Positions 57,648 through 64,000 of a stretch of 64,000 nucleotides of DNA are shown in pieces (positions within the stretch are counted from its first letter, which is position 1; each line of letters begins with the position of its first letter). The notes below the pieces were generated by a model. It did no database searches. It was not told the DNA's origin and worked only from the letters and a program-made list of their open reading frames with translations. Both the position numbers and the translations under genes were made by a program. Source of the DNA: Algoriphagus aquimarinus (lineage in GTDB: Bacteria > Bacteroidota > Bacteroidia > Cytophagales > Cyclobacteriaceae); the NCBI RefSeq assembly GCF_007997215.1, contig NZ_VORW01000008.1, positions 1 to 64,000 of the forward strand, given 5' to 3'.

Positions 57648-59151
57648 GACCTAGTGTTAGCACTCCGTTTAGCTGGTTATTTTTTATATCAGTGACAGGA
57701 CCTATATTATTCCCCTGATTGTCTAATACTTGATAACTACTATAAAGTGTATTGAATTTTTGATTCACGAGTGCAAAGTCGACTGAGAATTTTTTAATTT
57801 TCATACCCAAGCCACCCGTGATTTGTTGTGAACTTCTGTCATAATCTGAATCAGCGATAGGGTCGCCATAGTAACCATAGCCTCCTCTAAATCTAAAGTT
57901 GTTAAGTCTATATTCTGCTCCAAATCTAAAATTAATAGTGCTCGTATAAAGGTTTTGAATTTCCAAATTGTCCGGACCTTCATCAAAATCTTTCGATTTA
58001 ATTCTAGCAGCGCTATAGTCTACCCATTCAACATCTGTGGAAAGGAATCCATTTTTCCCTAAGAAAACAGTAGCACCACCACCTATTTTAAGGGGAGTGT
58101 TTAGATTGTAAGAGCTAATGAATACGTCTGTAAATTCCTGATACTCTCCTAAAACTTCTTCGATATCTTCTGTTGGGTTATACACATACCCATCATAATT
58201 AGCATACATGTCAGCTGAGTATTCATCATTTAGGGCATACCAAGTTGGTGATTGAAATGTAAAGCCTAAATTCAAGTAGTCAATTGGTTTGTAAATCAGG
58301 CCTAAATTTAAGTTAACTCCACCGCCATTTATGGATAATCGCTCATTCAGAGATGAATTTATAAGAGGAGCATCAGTACCAAAAAATTCATTATAAACCT
58401 TAGTAGATGAGAAATTTAATGATCTTATGCCTACAGATCCGCCAACAAATAATTTATAATTAAAATTTGCTCCATAAGCGAATGTTATTTGACTAGAACT
58501 ACCTTCCTGACTAATATTCTCATCTTGCTGAGCGGTGAAATCTAAACTGTTTATTGGTAAATATTCACCTGAAATGGGTTGACCATTTGAGTTATATGCA
58601 GGATTGATCTGGTATGTTTGATAAGCTAGGTTAGTTAAACCTGAAAATCGTTCAACTGGGAAACCATTTGCGTCTTGGACGTAAAAATCCATAATAGAAG
58701 TTTCACCTGGTTGCACCGAGAAATATCCATATTCAGTATTAAAATTAGCTATTCTCTGAATACTAATTCCAAATGAACCTCCCTTGAATGCACCTCGCTC
58801 GAAATCATCTTTTGGATTAGCCATAACAAAACTCACATTAGGTAATGAGAAGTCGGTTGTATTATAGCTTTTGCTTTGCCCCAAATAATTGGTTTTAACG
58901 CCCCAGTCGGTATAACCTATAGTACCACTTGCCTCTGATGATCTAAAGAAACCTAAGCCTGCTGGATTTCCTGCAATATTAGAAACATCACCACCTAAGG
59001 ACCATTGTGTTCCTCCGACCCCCATTATACGGGCTGAACCAGCTAGTTTGACTTGGCTGAATCTGTAAGCATCTTCGTAATATCCACTTTGTGCGAAAAG
59101 CGACGATGCGGAAAATAAACATAGTGATAAAACCAGAATGGGTATTCTCAT
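57637..59151 (-). CDS. OmpP1/FadL-family outer membrane transporter
   Basis: The 504-residue protein has a signal peptide (about 1-20, ending SSLFAQ) and starts its mature part with YYEDAYRFSQVKLAGSARIM and GGTQWSLGGDVSNIAGNPAG, the N-terminal hatch typical of the OmpP1/FadL/TodX and PorV-like group (often annotated as hemin receptor in Bacteroidota). The rest consists of amphipathic strands, for example INFRFGAEYRLNNFRFRGGY, and ends with the C-terminal Phe expected of an outer membrane barrel (LTLGLSF). It probably imports hydrophobic molecules. No regulator is near. Confidence 0.85.
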   Translation of the reverse strand: MRIPILVLSLCLFSASSLFAQSGYYEDAYRFSQVKLAGSARIMGVGGTQWSLGGDVSNIAGNPAGLGFFRSSEASGTIGYTDWGVKTNYLGQSKSYNTTDFSLPNVSFVMANPKDDFERGAFKGGSFGISIQRIANFNTEYGYFSVQPGETSIMDFYVQDANGFPVERFSGLTNLAYQTYQINPAYNSNGQPISGEYLPINSLDFTAQQDENISQEGSSSQITFAYGANFNYKLFVGGSVGIRSLNFSSTKVYNEFFGTDAPLINSSLNERLSINGGGVNLNLGLIYKPIDYLNLGFTFQSPTWYALNDEYSADMYANYDGYVYNPTEDIEEVLGEYQEFTDVFISSYNLNTPLKIGGGATVFLGKNGFLSTDVEWVDYSAARIKSKDFDEGPDNLEIQNLYTSTINFRFGAEYRLNNFRFRGGYGYYGDPIADSDYDRSSQQITGGLGMKIKKFSVDFALVNQKFNTLYSSYQVLDNQGNNIGPVTDIKNNQLNGVLTLGLSF

Positions 59152-59277
59152 TTAGATTTGATTTGGATGTAGTAAATAAACGTAGGTACCTGATGAAAAT
59201 GTTTCTTTAATGTGGATTCTTTTTCCGAAAAAAACTCAATAAAGAAATTGAGAGGGGTCTATAAAATAGGTATTAAC

Positions 59278-59307
59278 AAATAAGGCAGTGAGAACACTGC
59301 CTTATTT
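59278..59307 (-). terminator. Bidirectional-looking terminator before the low-complexity lipoprotein gene end
   Basis: The perfect hairpin AAATAAGGCAGTG-AGAA-CACTGCCTTATTT lies 22 bases past the stop codon of the gene at 59330 (minus strand). T-runs on both sides fit either direction. Confidence 0.85.
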
Positions 59308-59329
59308 GTATTTAAATTACCAAAAGAAA

Positions 59330-60664
59330 TTAATTACCTCGACCTCCTCTAGTTGGAGTTGATGTAGTTCTTGTACCGCCTCCTGAAGTTCCAGTACTGC
59401 CTGAGCTTCTAGAAGGAGTGGTGTAAGTAGGTGCACTCATTCTTGTAGGAGTACTTGTTCTACTTGGAGTTACTGTTCTTGTATTTGTACCACCTCTGTT
59501 ATATGAAGGCGAAGAAGTTCTTGAAGGCACGTTACTTCTATTATATGAAGGGCTTGATGTTCTAGTATTGGATGGGGTTGCAGATCTTACTGTTCCACCT
59601 CTACCGGTATTGATAGATCTACTATTTGAATTACTTACACTAGGTCTAGCAGATGGCATTGCACTTCTTGAATTTGAAACAGATCTGCCCATGGCAGCTG
59701 AACCAACATTTCTTGTGCTTCCTTCTCTAGCTCTTGAAGTATAATAATCATTTTGAGATGAACTGAAGTCTCTAGCCGAAACTCTTGAATTATCAGAATT
59801 AGAAACTAACCGTCTTGAGGTGGCACTATTACTACTATTTAGGACTTCCCTTCTAGCTACTGCTCTAGCAGTACTTGGTTGAAGTGCAGCATTAGATACG
59901 CTTCCTCCTCTAGAAGCAACTAGTGATGAGCCTCTTGAAGGTCTTGCTCCTCTTACAACTCTACGATCTCCATATTCTCCGCCAGGAAGTACATAGACTG
60001 GATTGCTCGAGAACATTGGAGAATAACCATAACCTGGATATCCGTAACCATATCCACCCATGCCATAAACTGGTCCCCAAGGATCGTAAAATCCCATCAT
60101 GCCATAAGTCGGTCTATAATACATAGATCTATAGAAAGGATTACCAAAACCAAATCCTATACTCATATTAAATCCTGATCTAAAACCATAGCCCATGTAA
60201 GGATTGAATAATCCACCCATTCCAAATGAATTCATTCCATACATCATACCCATGTTAAAAGCCATGGAATTGCTGAAGTTGGAATTGTTTCCTGAGCTAC
60301 CTACCCGATAATTGTCGTAAGCGTTAATGTCTGGATTGTTTTCTTCTTCACCAGCTTCATCGAAATACACTATATCATCCTGAGTTGTATCTTCTTCAGT
60401 CTGATACCTAGCGATATAGTCTGGATTTACGTTTCTTGAACTAAAACTTTCCTGAGGAATTGTTTCAGTTGACGTTGATGAAAGTTTCTGGAATTGCTCT
60501 GGATTATTGTTTTGCACAGCATATTCAGTTGCTACTCTAGCATCTGAAGCCATGAAATACAAATTATCGTTAGTGTCTTTAGTAGCTAATTGGCTAGTGC
60601 TACACGATACTAAGATCAGCGATCCGAGGATAAATGAGGAGGTTATGATTGAGGAATTCTTCAT
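59330..60664 (-). CDS. Low-complexity lipoprotein (G/Y/M-rich then S/R/T-rich)
   Basis: The 444-residue protein has a lipoprotein signal (SSFILGSLILVSCSTSQ), an ordered acidic N-terminal region to about residue 115, a Gly/Met/Tyr/Phe-rich segment (about 130-230: MAFNMGMMYGMNSFGMGGLF, GYGYGYPGYGYSPMFSS), and a Ser/Arg/Thr/Asn-rich C-terminal tail with repeated SPSYNR and TPSRTS units. The tail is strongly basic. It is not similar to any named family I know. It may be an adhesive or matrix-forming surface protein, since such compositions resemble cell-surface glues and prion-like domains, but it lacks a secretion C-terminal domain. The composition suggests intrinsic disorder. Confidence 0.7.
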   Translation of the reverse strand: MKNSSIITSSFILGSLILVSCSTSQLATKDTNDNLYFMASDARVATEYAVQNNNPEQFQKLSSTSTETIPQESFSSRNVNPDYIARYQTEEDTTQDDIVYFDEAGEEENNPDINAYDNYRVGSSGNNSNFSNSMAFNMGMMYGMNSFGMGGLFNPYMGYGFRSGFNMSIGFGFGNPFYRSMYYRPTYGMMGFYDPWGPVYGMGGYGYGYPGYGYSPMFSSNPVYVLPGGEYGDRRVVRGARPSRGSSLVASRGGSVSNAALQPSTARAVARREVLNSSNSATSRRLVSNSDNSRVSARDFSSSQNDYYTSRAREGSTRNVGSAAMGRSVSNSRSAMPSARPSVSNSNSRSINTGRGGTVRSATPSNTRTSSPSYNRSNVPSRTSSPSYNRGGTNTRTVTPSRTSTPTRMSAPTYTTPSRSSGSTGTSGGGTRTTSTPTRGGRGN

Positions 60665-60727
60665 AGTAGAAGTTTAAATGTTACTTTCTTATACGAGAGC
60701 AGAAGTGAAGGGTTATACTTTTTGGTT

Positions 60728-60735
60728 TATATTTG
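60728..60735 (+). promoter_or_regulatory. Exact TAnnTTTG -7 element upstream of proS
   Basis: TATATTTG lies 51 bases upstream of the proS ATG. No clear -33 TTG is at the normal distance. Confidence 0.4.
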
Positions 60736-60786
60736 CCCCGCATAAGTTAGTAAAAATAACCAGAATCTGTATCTCAACCAACCACA

Positions 60787-62268
60787 ATGAGTAAAGGACT
60801 ACCTAAGAGAAGCGAGGATTATTCGCTTTGGTACAACGAATTAGTTAAAAAAGCCGACTTGGCAGAGAATTCCGCTGTCAGGGGTTGCATGGTCATCAAG
60901 CCTTACGGCTATTCAATATGGGAGAAAATGCAAGCAGAACTTGATCGGATGTTTAAAGAAACCGGTCATTCCAATGCATATTTTCCACTTTTTATTCCTA
61001 AGTCTTTTCTAAGCAAGGAAGCTAAACATGTCGAGGGCTTTGCAAAGGAATGTGCAGTAGTCACTCACTATAGACTCAAAAATGCTGAAGATGGAAGTGG
61101 AGTGATCGTAGATCCTGATGCTAAATTGGATGAAGAGCTAATCGTACGCCCTACTTCAGAGACAGTTATTTGGAGTACTTACAAAAATTGGGTTCAATCC
61201 TATAGAGATCTTCCGCTCTTGGTGAATCAGTGGGCAAATGTTGTTCGCTGGGAAATGAGAACAAGATTATTCCTACGTACTACAGAATTCCTTTGGCAGG
61301 AAGGTCATACGGCTCATGCGACTAAAAAGGAAGCTGAAGAGGAGACTATGCAAATGATGAATGTCTATGCACAGTTTGCTGAAGATTTTATGGCTTTGCC
61401 AGTAGTGAGAGGAAGAAAAACTGAAAGCGAACGCTTTGCGGGAGCTGACGATACCTTATGTATTGAAGCTTTGATGCAAGATGGAAAAGCTCTTCAAGCT
61501 GGAACTTCACACTTTTTGGGGCAGAATTTTGCTAAAGCTTTCGATGTGAAATTCGCCACAAAAGAAGGTGGCCTTGAATACGTTTGGGGAACTTCATGGG
61601 GCGTAAGTACTCGTTTGATGGGAGCATTGATTATGGCTCATTCAGATGATAACGGTTTGGTTTTGCCTCCAAAATTGGCACCAATACAAGTAGTGATTAT
61701 TCCTATATATAGAAAAGACGAAGAGCTGGATGCCATCACGGAGAAAGCTAATGAGATTATAGCTGAACTTCGCAAAGTTGGGGTTTCAGTGAAATACGAT
61801 AATCGTGATACGTACAAGCCAGGATGGAAATTTGCAGAGCATGAGTTAAAAGGTGTTCCGCTTAGAATTGCTATTGGCCCAAGAGATTTAGAGAATGGTA
61901 CCATTGAAATCGCCAGACGTGATACGCTGACCAAAGAGCAATTTGAATTGACCTCGCAGCCAATCTCAGATAAAATCACTGCGATGTTAGCTGAAATCCA
62001 AACTAGCATCTATTCAAAAGCTTTCAATTTCAGAGCTGAAATGACTACGGAAGTGAATTCATGGGATGAGTTTAAAGAAGTTTTGGAAGAGAAAGGCGGG
62101 TTCTTGTCTGCGCATTGGGATGGAACTGCTGAGACCGAGGAGAAGATCAAGGATCTCACTAAAGCAACAATACGATGTATTCCTTTAGATAGAAAAGAAG
62201 AAGCGGGAGTTTGTGTCTTTACAGGGCAACCTTCTACAGGCCGAGTCCTTTTTGCAAAAGCCTACTAA
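60787..62268 (+). CDS. proS: Proline--tRNA ligase (ProS type 3)
   Basis: The 493-residue class II enzyme has motif 2 ([20 protein letters not shown]), ATP-site [40 protein letters not shown], an anticodon-binding domain (about 280-395, [36 protein letters not shown]) and a C-terminal zinc-like/ProS-C domain with the terminal Tyr (FAKAY). The short eukaryote/archaea-like form without an inserted editing domain is normal in Bacteroidota. It begins at 60787 ([20 protein letters not shown]) and ends at a strong terminator. Confidence 0.96.
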   Translation: MSKGLPKRSEDYSLWYNELVKKADLAENSAVRGCMVIKPYGYSIWEKMQAELDRMFKETGHSNAYFPLFIPKSFLSKEAKHVEGFAKECAVVTHYRLKNAEDGSGVIVDPDAKLDEELIVRPTSETVIWSTYKNWVQSYRDLPLLVNQWANVVRWEMRTRLFLRTTEFLWQEGHTAHATKKEAEEETMQMMNVYAQFAEDFMALPVVRGRKTESERFAGADDTLCIEALMQDGKALQAGTSHFLGQNFAKAFDVKFATKEGGLEYVWGTSWGVSTRLMGALIMAHSDDNGLVLPPKLAPIQVVIIPIYRKDEELDAITEKANEIIAELRKVGVSVKYDNRDTYKPGWKFAEHELKGVPLRIAIGPRDLENGTIEIARRDTLTKEQFELTSQPISDKITAMLAEIQTSIYSKAFNFRAEMTTEVNSWDEFKEVLEEKGGFLSAHWDGTAETEEKIKDLTKATIRCIPLDRKEEAGVCVFTGQPSTGRVLFAKAY

Positions 62269-62273
62269 TCAAC

Positions 62274-62300
62274 AAGCCCGGAAATATCCGGGCTTTTTTT
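62274..62300 (+). terminator. Terminator of proS
   Basis: The stem AAGCCCGGA / TCCGGGCTT with loop AATA is followed by seven T, 5 bases after the stop codon. Confidence 0.9.
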
Positions 62301-62368
62301 ATTTGTAATTGACGAGGGATAACTAGGAAACTTGTATTTTAGACATCTATTCTTTTTCTGAAAAGTCA

Positions 62369-62827
62369 ATGACAATCCTAGTCCTATCCAGTCTTCTTAT
62401 TATTGGTCTCGTCCTTTTACTCGCCGAAGTACTGTTTGTACCTGGGACTACGGTAGTTGGGATCTTTGGGCTTGCTGTGAGTTTGGCAGGGGTAGCCTAT
62501 GCTTTTTTGAGCTTTGATGCTGAGGTCGCTTGGTGGATTACTTCTGCTGCGGTGATCCTGAATCTTGTAGCTATAGTTTATGGGTTCAAATCAGGTCTTT
62601 GGAATCGTTTCTCCCTTAAGTCTTCTATGCAAGGTGGAGCCTTTGATGGCCGTACTGATGCCTTACAAATAGGAATGCCAGGCAAAACAATCTCAGACCT
62701 TAAACCGATTGGAAAAGCTAGCTTTGGAGATGTAGTATATGAGGTGAAATCAGAAAATGGTTTTATTGCTGTGGAGACTGACGTCACCATTATCAAAATC
62801 GAAAACAATAAAATTTTAGTAAAATAA
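62369..62827 (+). CDS. NfeD family membrane protein
   Basis: The 152-residue protein has an N-terminal hydrophobic part with two or three helices ([60 protein letters not shown]) and a C-terminal OB-fold NfeD domain (about 85-152, [40 protein letters not shown]). Short NfeD proteins partner with flotillin-like proteins to organise membrane microdomains. It lies one base upstream of the floA start region on the same transcript. Confidence 0.9.
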   Translation: MTILVLSSLLIIGLVLLLAEVLFVPGTTVVGIFGLAVSLAGVAYAFLSFDAEVAWWITSAAVILNLVAIVYGFKSGLWNRFSLKSSMQGGAFDGRTDALQIGMPGKTISDLKPIGKASFGDVVYEVKSENGFIAVETDVTIIKIENNKILVK

Positions 62828-62828
62828 T

Positions 62829-63845
62829 ATGGAGAATTTAGATCCGAACAGTTCAATGTTCATCCTAGTGGCTGCGGTCGCAGGAATCGTCCTACTTTTC
62901 ATCTTTTTGTACTTTGTTCCAGTCAACCTCTGGATCACAGCTCAATTTTCCAATGTGAAAGTTGGAATAGGCGAGCTCATAGGGATGAGAATTAGAAAAG
63001 TGCCACCAAGTATTATTGTTAATTCTCTGATTACGGCTACTAAGGCAGGACTTGAGATGACGACTAATGACCTAGAGACTCACTACATGGCAGGTGGGAA
63101 TATCCCAAACGTGATCAGAGCGTTGATTTCAGCTGATAAAGCAAATATCAATTTGACCTTCAAGCAAGCTACTGCGATTGATTTGGCTGGTAGAGATGTG
63201 TTTGAAGCAGTTCAGATTTCTGTAAATCCAAAGGTGATCAATACGCCTAATGTAGCTGCAGTAGCTGCGGATGGTATTCAGTTGATTGCAAAAGCTAGAG
63301 TAACTGTACGGGCTAATATTGCTCAATTAGTTGGTGGTGCTGGTGAAGAAACTATTCTTGCTAGAGTAGGTGAGGGTATTGTTACCTCTATCGGTTCGGC
63401 TGCTACTCATAAGAGCGTGTTGGAAAACCCAGATAAAATCTCAAAACTTGTTCTTCAAAGAGGTTTGGATGCAGGAACTGCATTCGAGATTCTTTCAATT
63501 GACATTGCTGATATCGATGTGGGAACAAACATCGGTGCGAAACTACAAATCGATCAGGCTTCTGCAGATTTAAAAGTTGCTGAAGCAAGAGCGGAAGAGA
63601 GACGTGCGATGGCTGTTGCTTTAGAGCAAGAGATGAAAGCTAGAAATGTGGAAATGAGAGCTAAGGTAATTGAAGCTGAAGCAGAAATTCCAAAGGCTAT
63701 AGCAGAAGCATTCAGAACGGGTAAGCTTGGTGTCATGGATTACTATAGAATGGAAAACATCCAATCTGATACTTCCATGAGGGAATCAATTGCTAACTCA
63801 GACGAATCGAAGGATTCTGGTAAAGGCAAAAACGAGAAAAAATAA
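62829..63845 (+). CDS. floA: Flotillin-like protein FloA
   Basis: The 338-residue protein has an N-terminal membrane hairpin (about 10-32, [20 protein letters not shown]), then [20 protein letters not shown], a SPFH-like domain with [40 protein letters not shown] and a long Ala/Glu-rich helical region ([20 protein letters not shown]). This matches FloA/UPF0365 of membrane rafts. With NfeD upstream it forms the usual floA-nfeD type pair. A terminator overlaps the end of the convergent neighbouring gene. Confidence 0.94.
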   Translation: MENLDPNSSMFILVAAVAGIVLLFIFLYFVPVNLWITAQFSNVKVGIGELIGMRIRKVPPSIIVNSLITATKAGLEMTTNDLETHYMAGGNIPNVIRALISADKANINLTFKQATAIDLAGRDVFEAVQISVNPKVINTPNVAAVAADGIQLIAKARVTVRANIAQLVGGAGEETILARVGEGIVTSIGSAATHKSVLENPDKISKLVLQRGLDAGTAFEILSIDIADIDVGTNIGAKLQIDQASADLKVAEARAEERRAMAVALEQEMKARNVEMRAKVIEAEAEIPKAIAEAFRTGKLGVMDYYRMENIQSDTSMRESIANSDESKDSGKGKNEKK

Positions 63846-63846
63846 G

Positions 63847-63870
63847 AAAAGGGGCTCAGGCCCCTTTTTT
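63847..63870. terminator. Terminator shared by floA and the convergent gene
   Basis: The hairpin GGGGC-TCAG-GCCCC with four A upstream and six T downstream fits termination in both directions. Its loop contains the stop codon of the minus-strand gene. Confidence 0.85.
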
Positions 63871-64000
63871 GTTTTTCTTTCCTGATTCTTCATTGAGTTG
63901 AATCACCGTAGGTATATAGCTGTTTTTTGTAAAAATCTGCTCATTAGCCCAATCCACAAGGATTTTTTCGTATGCCAAAGGAAGAATGATTTCTCCTGCC
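63856..64000 (-). CDS. C-terminal end of an unidentified gene (partial, continues beyond the window)
   Basis: Reading the minus strand from the window edge gives an open frame of 47 residues: AGEIILPLAYEKILVDWANE, QIFTKNSYIPTVIQLNEESG, KKNKKGA, then TGA at 63858-63856. Codon use looks coding. The stop codon sits in the loop of the terminator hairpin. The piece is too short to name a family; it is hydrophilic at the C-terminus with a Lys-rich tail. Confidence 0.6.
   Translation of the reverse strand, partial: AGEIILPLAYEKILVDWANEQIFTKNSYIPTVIQLNEESGKKNKKGA

Overview
The window looks like a chromosomal segment of a marine or soil Bacteroidota, most likely order Cytophagales and close to Cyclobacteriaceae or Algoriphagus; the rank is inferred from gene content, not measured. 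The evidence is a SusC/SusD pair with STN and carboxypeptidase-regulatory domains, a FecR/ECF sigma pair with the C-terminal DUF4974-type tail, DUF6266 and DUF5675 proteins, a BT_3928-type protein, TAnnTTTG -7 promoter elements, and few Shine-Dalgarno sequences.

The left part (about 1-44 kb) is accessory. A five-gene cassette of DUF6266-like, DUF5675 and small membrane proteins (0.8-3.4 kb) resembles a reduced phage lysis or particle module. A 1.7-kb stretch rich in hairpin repeats follows and hides two overlapping micro-ORFs. Next come an ECF sigma factor, FecR, SusC and SusD (5.1-12.3 kb), a membrane-anchored winged-helix regulator divergent from a propeller lipoprotein (12.9-15.0 kb), and a GMC oxidoreductase, Gfo/Idh and gluconate-dehydrogenase-subunit-3 operon (15.9-19.4 kb). 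A degraded TIM-barrel gene and an MBOAT acyltransferase pair occupy 20.4-24.3 kb. A five-gene minus-strand run (24.9-32.6 kb) holds a TPR histidine kinase, a creatininase-type hydrolase, DUF1080, a cupredoxin-PVC propeller fusion and an FG-GAP protein. A complete-looking group II intron lies at 33.0-34.9 kb, followed by two Tat-type ferritin-like proteins, a GNAT enzyme, a YtrA/GntR-controlled ABC transporter with a GIN-like exported protein, a two-subunit molybdenum hydroxylase and tRNA-Ser(GCU).

The right part (about 44-64 kb) is tightly packed core genome: queA, menC, a lactonase-type propeller, ppc, valS, cdaA-folP, DUF1599-BT_3928-aroK, an OmpP1/FadL-type porin, a low-complexity lipoprotein, proS, and nfeD-floA.

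Two themes stand out. First, the accessory half is saturated with dispersed palindromic and low-complexity repeats; one repeat family has entered a coding sequence in frame twice (14.4 and 14.7 kb). Second, the GMC/GluDH3/Gfo-Idh operon and the DUF1080/cupredoxin-PVC operon together suggest periplasmic oxidation and cleavage of glycosides through 3-keto sugars. This is an inference from family knowledge.
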